From JAHEEL01 sp039715165 (GTDB taxonomy: Bacteria; Actinomycetota; Acidimicrobiia; Spongiisociales; UBA5794), in NCBI GenBank assembly GCA_039715165.1, contig JBDLHX010000062.1:1-14290 (forward strand): 14,290 nt of DNA, given 5' to 3'. Numbering within the stretch: the first letter of the stretch is position 1; every line of letters starts with the position of its first letter. Shown one piece after another: positions 6,248 through 12,581 of this stretch. The notes under the pieces were generated by a model. That model was not told the DNA's origin. It did not search any database and worked only from the letters and a program-made list of their open reading frames with translations. The position numbers and the translations under genes were made by a program.

Positions 6248-6715
6248 ATGCGTACCGACGTCACCGACTACCTGGACGAGCGGAAGATCGCCTACGTGGT
6301 GAAACCGCATCGGCGGCCGGCGCTCACGGCGGAGACCGCGGCTGCCGAGCGCGGCGTGAGGGTCGGCCAGGTCACCAAGTGCATGATCGGCGAGAACGAG
6401 ACCGGTCAACTCGTGGCGATGCTCATCCCGGGCGACAAGCGCCTCAAGTCGAGCAGGGCTCGCAAACACCTTGGCGTGTCGAGTCTCGAGTTGGTGCCTC
6501 GAGAGCGGCTCGTTGCCGAGCATGGACTCGTCGTCGGGGCGATCTCTCCGACCCAGCTTGTCGGCAAGGCACTGATTCTTGCCGACCCCAGCGTGCTGGA
6601 CGAGGAGCGTGTCACGATCAGCTCGGGGGACCCGCTCGCCGGCCTTGAACTGTCGTCGAAGGACCTGCTCGAAGCCGTCGGCGCCGAGGCGACGGACATC
6701 ATCTCGCACCGGTAG
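6248..6715 (+). CDS. YbaK/EbsC-family Cys-tRNA-type deacylase
   Basis: The product is 155 residues, the normal length for a free-standing YbaK/ProX-type trans-editing domain, which hydrolyses mischarged aminoacyl-tRNA in the cytosol (for YbaK itself, Cys-tRNA-Pro). The conserved catalytic-site lysine is Lys44 in QVTKCMI. The glycine-rich GAISP loop lies at 97-101 (GxxSP in the family). The tail SSGDPLAGLELSSKDLLEAV (125-144) matches the family's final strand-helix, where the GD or GR dipeptide is expected. The N-terminus VTDYLDERKIAYVVKPH fits the usual first helix and strand. The exact misacylated tRNA cannot be decided between the YbaK, ProXp and related subgroups. The start is ATG 6248 with a -10 box 7 nt upstream. 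It is a single gene, divergent from the GNAT gene and followed by the promoter of the nucleoside-type ABC importer. Confidence 0.9.
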   Translation: MRTDVTDYLDERKIAYVVKPHRRPALTAETAAAERGVRVGQVTKCMIGENETGQLVAMLIPGDKRLKSSRARKHLGVSSLELVPRERLVAEHGLVVGAISPTQLVGKALILADPSVLDEERVTISSGDPLAGLELSSKDLLEAVGAEATDIISHR

Positions 6716-6767
6716 GGCAGTCGTCGGTGTTCGAGAGGGTCGCGGCGCCATCGTCGTGTCGAGGATC

Positions 6768-6773
6768 TAGAGT
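6768..6773 (+). promoter_or_regulatory. Candidate -10 box for the BMP lipoprotein gene
   Basis: TAGAGT fits TAnnnT and would give a leader of about 65 nt. No -35 was found at 16-19 bp. The leader shows no riboswitch that I can recognise. Confidence 0.4.
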
Positions 6774-6845
6774 CTGCTCGCGACCTTCCGGCGGACGCTG
6801 GGCTCATCGGCAGGTCCCAAAGGTGAAACGGTGAAGGGAGAACCA

Positions 6846-7973
6846 ATGGCTCAGAAGAGATGGCGGTTGGCGATTGCGTTGATGCTCGTGCTCGGGCTCT
6901 TCGCGGCTGCCTGTGGCGGCGGTGACGACGAGACAACCGATGCCGGTGGAGACGAAACCACCACCACGGCAGGGGATGCGGCGGAACCGGCTGAGGAATT
7001 CAAGATCGCGTTCGTTCACGTCGGCCCGACGGCCGACAAGGGCTGGTCCTGGGCGCACAACGAGGGCGCCAAGTACCTGGAAGCCAACATGCCCGGCGTC
7101 AAGATCACGACGCTCGAGAGCATCGATGAGGGCCCCGACTCACAACGGGTCTTCGAGGACCTCGCGGCGGACGGCAACATGCTGATATTCGGCACGTCCT
7201 TCGGCTACATGGATCCGATGCTCGCCGCAGCGGAGAACTTCCCCGACGTCGCATTCGTGCACGCCACCGGCTACAAGACCGGGCCCAACATGGGCAACTA
7301 CTTCGGCGCCGCAGAAGAGGGCCGCTACCTCTCCGGCATGGCCGCAGGTGACCGTACCGAGTCGAACCTCATCGGCTATGTCGCGGCGTTCGGAATCCCC
7401 GAGGTGGTGCGCGGCATCAACGCTTTCACGCTCGGCGTTCGTGAGGTCAATCCCGACGCAGAGGTGCAGGTCGTGTGGACGTCGACGTGGTTCGATCCAC
7501 CGACGGAAGGCGACGCCGCCCAGGCGCTGCTCGATGCCGGCGCAGACGTGATCGCCATGCACCAGGACTCGTCGGCACCCGGCCAGAAGGCAGAGGCAGC
7601 CGGAGCCGGATGGGTTGGGTACAACACCGACATGACGGAATTCGCACCCAACGCATGGCTGACCGCAGCTATCTGGGACTGGGGCCCGTTCTACCTGAAG
7701 ACCGCTCAAGAGGTGGCTGCAGGCACGTGGGAGGCTTCGGCGTACTACGGGAACATGAATGACGGCATGGTTGACATCGCTCCATTCGGCCCCTCCGTCT
7801 CCGATGAGATGAAGTCCCTCATCGAGACCAGGAAGCAGGAGATCGTCGACGGCAGCTTCTCGGTCTTCTCGGACCCGATCGTGGGTCAGGACGGCGCCGA
7901 GCGGGAGCTCGGTGACATCTTCTCGATGAACTACTTCGTCGAGGGCGTCATCGGTGAGGTTCCCACCGGCTGA
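6846..7973 (+). CDS. BMP-family (PnrA/Med-type) substrate-binding lipoprotein of a nucleoside-type ABC importer
   Basis: The product is 375 residues. A basic N-terminus (KRWR) and a hydrophobic stretch (8-22) lead to AAAC with Cys23, a lipobox for lipid anchoring outside the membrane; Ala at -3 is less common than Leu. A low-complexity Gly/Asp/Thr/Glu linker follows (24-51). The mature domain starts at FKIAFVHVG and holds BMP landmarks: DKGWSWAHNEG (64-74), GTSFGYMD (116-123), EEGRYLSGMAAG (157-168), the DAGADVIAMHQDSSAPGQKAE block (230-250) and a C-terminal GPS-to-GSFSVF region. The family binds purine nucleosides in characterised members; the ligand here is not proven. ATG 6846 is chosen over GTG 6831 because GAAGGGAG lies just before it with 5 nt spacing. 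The ATPase and two permeases of the importer follow after a hairpin. Higher expression of the binding protein than of the membrane parts is a likely purpose of that hairpin. Confidence 0.92.
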   Translation: MAQKRWRLAIALMLVLGLFAAACGGGDDETTDAGGDETTTTAGDAAEPAEEFKIAFVHVGPTADKGWSWAHNEGAKYLEANMPGVKITTLESIDEGPDSQRVFEDLAADGNMLIFGTSFGYMDPMLAAAENFPDVAFVHATGYKTGPNMGNYFGAAEEGRYLSGMAAGDRTESNLIGYVAAFGIPEVVRGINAFTLGVREVNPDAEVQVVWTSTWFDPPTEGDAAQALLDAGADVIAMHQDSSAPGQKAEAAGAGWVGYNTDMTEFAPNAWLTAAIWDWGPFYLKTAQEVAAGTWEASAYYGNMNDGMVDIAPFGPSVSDEMKSLIETRKQEIVDGSFSVFSDPIVGQDGAERELGDIFSMNYFVEGVIGEVPTG

Positions 7974-7996
7974 TCACAGCACGTATCAAACGAGAG

Positions 7997-8022
7997 GAGG
8001 GTCCCGCTTCGGCGGGGCCCTC
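7997..8022 (+). terminator. UUCG-looped hairpin after the BMP gene
   Basis: The arms GAGGGTCCCGC and GCGGGGCCCTC form an 11-bp stem with a single T-G wobble closed by a TTCG tetraloop. The following TGCTGTT is only mildly T-rich. It acts either as an intrinsic terminator or as an attenuator and 3' RNA stabiliser that leaves the binding protein more abundant than the transporter core. Confidence 0.8.
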
Positions 8023-8027
8023 TGCTG

Positions 8028-8058
8028 TTGGGACGGCCCAAGGGCCCGTGACTAGGCT
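8028..8058 (+). promoter_or_regulatory. Promoter of the ABC ATPase-permease-permease-surE genes, leaderless
   Basis: The -10 TAGGCT (8053-8058) is 6 nt before ATG 8065, and there is no Shine-Dalgarno. TTGGGA (8028-8033) matches 4 of 6 of the -35 consensus, at a long 19-bp spacing. A small dyad GGCCC-AA-GGGCC (8035-8046) lies between the boxes. Confidence 0.55.
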
Positions 8059-8064
8059 GGCCGC

Positions 8065-9606
8065 ATGTCCGACGAATTCGAGCGCCAATCAGCCCCAGCG
8101 GTCGAGCTTCGGAACATCGACAAGTCCTTCTACGGTGTCCTCGCGAACGCCGACGTCGACTTCACCCTCGCACGCGGCGAGGTACATGCGCTGCTCGGTG
8201 AGAACGGCGCAGGGAAGTCAACGCTCTGCTCGGTCATCGCCGGCCTCTACCGACCCGACTCTGGGGAGATGCTGCTCGACGGCGCGCCGCTCGTCTGCAA
8301 GTCGCCGAAAGACGCGATCGCGGCCGGGATCGGCATGGTGTACCAGCACTTCCGGCTCGTCTCGAATCTCACCGTGGCCGAGAACCTCGCACTCGGCAAC
8401 CCCGAGATCGGGCTCCGCCTCTCGCAGCGAGAGCTTGAAGACCAGGCTCGTGAGCTCGGTGAGCGGTACGACTTCCCCGTCGAACCGTCGGCCCGGATCT
8501 GGCAGCTTTCGGTCGGCCAACAGCAGCGAGTCGAGATCCTCAAACTCCTCTATCGGGACGCCAGGATCCTGATCCTCGACGAACCCACTGCCGTGCTCAC
8601 GCCCCAGGAAGGGGAGGCCCTCTTCCGGACAATGCGGATCCTGGCAGAAGAGGGGCGGTCGCTCATCTTCGTGTCTCACAAGCTTCACGAGGTGAAGCAG
8701 GTCTCGGACCGGGTGACCGTTCTTCGCGAAGGGAAGGTCGTCGGCCACGCTGAAACGGCAGACGCCGAGCCGAGGGATCTGGCGCGCATGATGGTCGGCA
8801 AGGACCTCGTCCTGCCCACCCGTGTCCCGAATGAGTCGATCGGCGATCCGACGCTCGTCGTCGAAGATCTCGTCGTCGAGGACGACCGCGGACTCGACGC
8901 GGTGAACGGTCTCTCCATCACGGTGAACGCGGGCGAAGTCGTCGGTATCGCCGGCGTGTCCGGCAACGGGCAGCGTGAACTCGCCCAAGGCATCGTCGGC
9001 CTCATGAAGGTCAAGTCCGGCACAGTCCACCTCGCCGGCGATGACGTGACTCGTAAGAACGTTCTCGACAAGATCCGGCTCGGGATCGCGTACGTTCCCC
9101 AGAGCCGCCTCGGAATGGGGCTCTCACCCGGGCTCACGACCGAGGACAACCTCGCGCTCAAGCAGTTCCGCGAGCCGCCGTACTCGAGTGGACCGTTGCT
9201 TTCGAACAAGACATTCGCATCGAGAGGAGCCGAACTCATCGACGAGTTCGACATCCGCGGCGTTCGCCCCGGCCTCCCGATCCGGCTCCTGTCGGGCGGC
9301 AACCTCCAGAAAGCGCTCATCGCGAGAGAGGTGATCCAGGACCACACCGTGCTCATCGCACGCTCTCCCACGAGAGGGCTCGATGTTGGAGCGACTGCCG
9401 CTGTCCGCGATCAAGTCCTCGCGGAACGTGACCGTGGGGTCGCTGTGCTGCTCATCTCGGAGGATCTCGACGAGCTGCTCGCCCTCTCCGACCGGCTCCT
9501 CGTGATCTACGAAGGCGAGATCGTTGGTGAGATGCCTGCAGCCGAGGCGACAGCGGAGCGGCTCGGCCTGCTCATGTCTGGTCATCGCGAGGAGCAGAGC
9601 GCATGA
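8065..9606 (+). CDS. Double-domain ABC ATPase of a BMP/NupOPQ-type nucleoside importer
   Basis: The product is 513 residues, the family's usual length for two fused nucleotide-binding domains. The first domain is complete: Walker A GENGAGKST (45-53), Q-loop Gln94, signature LSVGQQQ (148-154), Walker B ILILDEP (168-174), switch His205. The second is degenerate as in NupO/YufO and RbsA-like proteins: GVSGNGQRE (297-305) lacks the Walker A Lys, the signature LSGGNLQKA (409-417) is intact, Walker B reads VLIARSPT (429-436) without Asp-Glu, and SED replaces the switch His. One active and one regulatory ATP site are therefore expected. It sits on the inner face of the membrane and drives the two permeases. 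The start is ATG 8065, leaderless. The stop overlaps the first permease start by 4 nt (ATGA), which indicates translational coupling. Confidence 0.94.
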   Translation: MSDEFERQSAPAVELRNIDKSFYGVLANADVDFTLARGEVHALLGENGAGKSTLCSVIAGLYRPDSGEMLLDGAPLVCKSPKDAIAAGIGMVYQHFRLVSNLTVAENLALGNPEIGLRLSQRELEDQARELGERYDFPVEPSARIWQLSVGQQQRVEILKLLYRDARILILDEPTAVLTPQEGEALFRTMRILAEEGRSLIFVSHKLHEVKQVSDRVTVLREGKVVGHAETADAEPRDLARMMVGKDLVLPTRVPNESIGDPTLVVEDLVVEDDRGLDAVNGLSITVNAGEVVGIAGVSGNGQRELAQGIVGLMKVKSGTVHLAGDDVTRKNVLDKIRLGIAYVPQSRLGMGLSPGLTTEDNLALKQFREPPYSSGPLLSNKTFASRGAELIDEFDIRGVRPGLPIRLLSGGNLQKALIAREVIQDHTVLIARSPTRGLDVGATAAVRDQVLAERDRGVAVLLISEDLDELLALSDRLLVIYEGEIVGEMPAAEATAERLGLLMSGHREEQSA

Positions 9607-10718
9607 CCCGCCGTTTGATCATCGAGCCCCGCGGACTCGCCACCTGGTGGTTGAAGCTCCTCATTCCGATCGCCTCGGTGATTGCTGCTCTTGTGCTCGG
9701 CGCCGTGTTCCTGAGCATCACAGGAAATGACTGGCTCGAGGTCTACAAGAAGATGGCCGACGCGGCGTTCGGATCCGGACGAGGTTTCGCCGAGACGCTC
9801 GTCTCGGCTACGCCGCTCATCCTCACCGGCGTCGCCGCAGCGATCGCGTTCAAGATGCTCGTCTGGAACATCGGCGGCGAAGGGCAGCTCATCGCCGGCG
9901 CCGTTGCGGCTGCCGGTGTCGGAATCTGGCTCGCGGACGGCACGCCGGCTGTCATCGCGATCACGGCGGTCGTCGCCGCGGGCGCCGTTGGAGGGGCCTT
10001 CTGGGCGGCGCTCTCCGCTGTGCCGCGCGTCTACCTGGGTACGAACGAGATCATCACGACGCTGATGCTCAACTTCATCGCGCTCCACCTCATGCAGTAT
10101 CTCGTGTTCGGCAGCTCCAGCCCTTGGCGCGACCCGGATGCAACGCAGTTCCCACAGGGCCGGCCGATCATCGACAACGGACGCATCCCCGAGTTCTTCC
10201 ACCGACTCGACTGGGGGCTCTTCATCGCTATCGCCGTCGCGATCGCGGCCTGGTTCGTCATCTCAAAGACGCGAAGCGGCTTCGAGTACCGGATCGTGGG
10301 TGACTCGTTCGACGCGGCGCGCTATGCCGGGATCAAGGTGCCGCGAAAGGTCCTCGGCACCTTCCTGGCCTCCGGGGCGGCAGCCGGGTTGGCAGGGTCG
10401 ATTCTCGTTGCCGGCATCCTCGGCAAGATGGACCCGCGTTCGCTCGACCTGGGCCTCGGCTTCACGGGGATCATCGTGGCTGCCCTTGCCAGACTCAACC
10501 CGATCGCGATCATTCCGGTGGCCATCCTCATGGGAGCCCTCAACAACGCCGGACCCGCGCTCCAGTCGATCGGTGTTCCGTCCGCGGTTGTGATGATCCT
10601 GCAGGGCGCGATCCTCATCTTCGCGGTCGGTGGCGAGTTCTTGATCTCCAATCGAATCCGCAGGCCCGAGCGGCACGTCGAGGAGACCACTGCAGCGGCG
10701 GAGGTGAGCCCGGCATGA
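9603..10718 (+). CDS. Nucleoside-type ABC importer permease 1 (NupP/YufP-like)
   Basis: The product is 371 residues, largely hydrophobic with about nine or ten membrane segments, of the BPD_transp_2 (branched-chain amino acid / ribose / nucleoside) permease family. Landmarks are a first segment at ~18-38, a periplasmic stretch NDWLEVYKKMADAAFGSGRGF typical of the longer permease of the pair, GGEGQLIAGA (91-100), NEIITTLMLN (148-157, matching the family's NEVISTxMLN), and the ATPase-contact region ending in RYAGIKVPR (240-248). The last segments are GFTGIIVAALARLNP (286-300) and QGAILIFAVG (334-343). The C-terminal tail is hydrophilic. The start overlaps the ATPase stop by 4 nt and its own stop overlaps permease 2 by 4 nt, so the three are one coupled unit. 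Nucleosides are the likely substrate by family and neighbours, not by any residue seen. Confidence 0.93.
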   Translation: MTRRLIIEPRGLATWWLKLLIPIASVIAALVLGAVFLSITGNDWLEVYKKMADAAFGSGRGFAETLVSATPLILTGVAAAIAFKMLVWNIGGEGQLIAGAVAAAGVGIWLADGTPAVIAITAVVAAGAVGGAFWAALSAVPRVYLGTNEIITTLMLNFIALHLMQYLVFGSSSPWRDPDATQFPQGRPIIDNGRIPEFFHRLDWGLFIAIAVAIAAWFVISKTRSGFEYRIVGDSFDAARYAGIKVPRKVLGTFLASGAAAGLAGSILVAGILGKMDPRSLDLGLGFTGIIVAALARLNPIAIIPVAILMGALNNAGPALQSIGVPSAVVMILQGAILIFAVGGEFLISNRIRRPERHVEETTAAAEVSPA

Positions 10719-11659
10719 ACGAATCTGTTCTCATGCTCACCATCGTGGCGGCGATCGGTCTCGGCACTCCGATCGTGTTTGCGACCGTCGGGGAGATCCT
10801 CACCGAGCGTTCCGGCATCCTCAATCTTGGCGTCCAGGGCATGATGATGATCGGGGCCGTCATGGGTTTCTGGGCGACATTCGAGACCGGGAGCCTCTGG
10901 CTCGGCGTCCTCGCTGCGCTGATTGCCGGTGCGGCCTTGTCGCTGATCCATGCGTTCAACTCGGTGACGTTGCGTGTTAGCCAGATCGTCTCGGGGCTGG
11001 CGTTGACGATCTTTGGAACCGGCGTTGCGATCTTCATCGGCCGTGCGGGTTCGGAGCCGCTCATCGGCACGCCGTCGCGTGAAGTGTTCGAACCAATCCT
11101 GCCGGAGGCGCTCGCCGACTTGCCGCTCGTCGGGCCGCTCGTCTTTGGGCACGACGCCCTCATCTACTTGTCTTGGATCATCGTCGCCACATCGAGCTAC
11201 TACCTCTTCCGCACTCGACCCGGCTTGACGCTGCGAGCTGTCGGTGAGGACCCGGCGAGCGCCGAGGCGGCCGGAATCCACGTCTCCCGGGTGCGCTACA
11301 TCCACGTCATGGTCGGTGGGGCGCTCGCGGGGCTCGGCGGTGCGTACTTCTCCCTTGCGCTCGTTCCTTCGTGGCAAGACCATCCGATCGGGCCGGCCGG
11401 GTGGATCGCGATCGCTCTCGTGATCCTCGCCTCATGGCGTCCGTGGCGGGCGCTGTGGGTCGCCTACCTCTTCGGTGCAGCGGGGCGGGTCAGCTTCACC
11501 TTCCAGACACTCGAGGTCAACGTGCCGGCGGACCTCCTCGCGATGCTGCCGTATGTGCTCGCGATCGTTGCAATGCTCATCCTGGCCAGCGGAAAGCGAG
11601 CCCGTCTGCTCGGTGCGCCGGCCGCGCTCGGCATCCCGTACTTCAGGGAAGAGCGCTGA
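10715..11659 (+). CDS. Nucleoside-type ABC importer permease 2 (NupQ/YufQ-like)
   Basis: The product is 314 residues with about eight to ten hydrophobic segments; it is the shorter partner of permease 1 in the membrane. The N-terminus carries the diagnostic block VGEILTERSGILNLGVQGMM (25-44), equivalent to GExxSERxGxxNIGxEGxM in the family. SQIVSGLALTIFG (89-101) and the coupling region EAAGIHVSRVRYI (188-200) follow, then a glycine-rich turn GALAGLGGAYFSL (206-218) and PAGWIAIALVILASWRPW (227-244). It probably forms a heterodimer with permease 1 to make the substrate channel. The start ATG overlaps the upstream stop (ATGA). The stop is followed after 7 nt by the surE-like gene, so read-through into that gene is likely. 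Confidence 0.93.
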   Translation: MNESVLMLTIVAAIGLGTPIVFATVGEILTERSGILNLGVQGMMMIGAVMGFWATFETGSLWLGVLAALIAGAALSLIHAFNSVTLRVSQIVSGLALTIFGTGVAIFIGRAGSEPLIGTPSREVFEPILPEALADLPLVGPLVFGHDALIYLSWIIVATSSYYLFRTRPGLTLRAVGEDPASAEAAGIHVSRVRYIHVMVGGALAGLGGAYFSLALVPSWQDHPIGPAGWIAIALVILASWRPWRALWVAYLFGAAGRVSFTFQTLEVNVPADLLAMLPYVLAIVAMLILASGKRARLLGAPAALGIPYFREER

Positions 11660-11666
11660 CCCGACT

Positions 11667-12458
11667 GTGTCCTGGATCCTGCTGACCAATGACGACGGCA
11701 TCGACAGCCCCGCGCTCGCGCCGTTCGCCGTTGCGCTGTCCCGCCTTGGGACGGTCCGCGTCGTCGTTCCCGATCGCGAGCGGAGCTGGGTTGCCAAGGC
11801 CATCACCCGGTTCGACCCGATCAGGGTGGAGCAGGTCGAGCTCGATGGGGGAGTTGCGTGGACGTGCACCGGGTTCCCTGCCGATGCCGTGCAGATCGGG
11901 ATCCACGGTCTCTTCGACGAACCACCGTCGCTCGTGGTTTCCGGGATCAACGTCGGCTACAACCACGGCGCCGCCTTCCTCATGTCGTCCGGCACCGTCG
12001 GCGCGGCGGTCGAGGCGTGGGTTTCGGGAATCCCATCGATCGCAATCTCGACCGGCGCAAGTGGCGAGTGGGCGCCGTGGAAACGTCGTGTTCACGAGCC
12101 TGAGGCGCGATCAGAGTGGGAACACCTCACGGATGTGGCGGCCGACCTCATCGACGAGGTGCTCGAGTCCGGCATTGGTAACCACGCCGATGTCGTCACC
12201 ATCAATCTTCCGTACGAAACGACGGGCGACACTCCTCGCTGTGTGACGTCTGTCGCGAGAGTCGGCTACGACCGGCTCTTCAGTCGTCAGGGCGACGGCA
12301 TCTACACCCACGACTTCGGGGGCGGCTTCGTCGAGTTCGACGCAACGGAGGGCACGGATATGGCCGCAGCAGCAGACGGCTGTGTGTCCATTACGCCACT
12401 CCGAATGCCAACCGCGGCTGCCATCCCGGACGCCGTTCGCTCCCGTCTCGAACGCTGA
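11667..12458 (+). CDS. surE: SurE-type 5'(3')-nucleotidase
   Basis: The product is 263 residues, within the SurE range. The metal-binding N-terminus ILLTNDDGIDSPAL has Asp9 and Asp10. Ser40 lies in DRERSWVAKAIT, where the family has a conserved Ser in a flexible loop. Asn95 in SGINVGYNHG is the other metal ligand, and SSGTVGAA (107-114) is the phosphate-loop region. SurE enzymes are cytosolic metal-dependent phosphatases that remove 3' or 5' phosphate from nucleoside monophosphates and sometimes short polyphosphate. GTG 11667 is the start: it opens the first strand, lies 7 nt after the permease stop, and has no strong Shine-Dalgarno, suggesting coupling. Next to a nucleoside importer the enzyme fits nucleotide salvage; being cytosolic, it would act after or opposite to uptake, not before it. 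A small hairpin follows the gene. Confidence 0.92.
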   Translation: MSWILLTNDDGIDSPALAPFAVALSRLGTVRVVVPDRERSWVAKAITRFDPIRVEQVELDGGVAWTCTGFPADAVQIGIHGLFDEPPSLVVSGINVGYNHGAAFLMSSGTVGAAVEAWVSGIPSIAISTGASGEWAPWKRRVHEPEARSEWEHLTDVAADLIDEVLESGIGNHADVVTINLPYETTGDTPRCVTSVARVGYDRLFSRQGDGIYTHDFGGGFVEFDATEGTDMAAAADGCVSITPLRMPTAAAIPDAVRSRLER

Positions 12459-12478
12459 ATCGCACACCAGGGACCAAT

Positions 12479-12495
12479 GGCCCCACTGAGGGGCC
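12479..12495 (+). terminator. Weak hairpin after surE
   Basis: GGCCCC-ACTGA-GGGGCC forms a perfect 6-bp stem 20 nt after the SurE stop. No T-run follows, so it may be a 3'-end hairpin or a weak terminator. Confidence 0.4.
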
Positions 12496-12524
12496 GTCCG
12501 GCTCTGGCCGCGTCCGGGCACATC

Positions 12525-12530
12525 TAGCAT
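12525..12530 (+). promoter_or_regulatory. Candidate -10 box for the beta-oxidation fusion gene
   Basis: TAGCAT fits TAnnnT and lies 51 nt before the ATG. TATACG at 12551-12556 is an alternative. No convincing -35 was seen for either. Confidence 0.35.
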
Positions 12531-12564
12531 CCTCCAGCACAGGGCCAACATATACGCCACTCTC

Positions 12565-12573
12565 AGAGAGGAG
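12565..12573 (+). promoter_or_regulatory. Ribosome binding site of the beta-oxidation gene
   Basis: AGAGAGGAG, 8 nt before ATG 12582. It shows that this gene, unlike its leaderless neighbours, uses a leadered message. Confidence 0.7.
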
Positions 12574-12581
12574 TCAGGGGC

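Noticed and set aside
6119..6751. N-terminal extension of the GNAT frame
   Set aside because: The extra 211 codons run antisense to the YbaK-like gene and across a divergent promoter region. The -10 box and homologous sequence support ATG 6118.
6774..6845. Purine riboswitch in the leader of the BMP lipoprotein gene
   Set aside because: The leader is about 70 nt and shows no three-way-junction pairing or conserved purine-aptamer bases that I can identify.
9352..9396. Loss of Walker B acidic residues in the second ATPase domain as a mutation
   Set aside because: A degenerate second domain is normal in the sugar/nucleoside double-ATPase family, so this is not a sign of decay.
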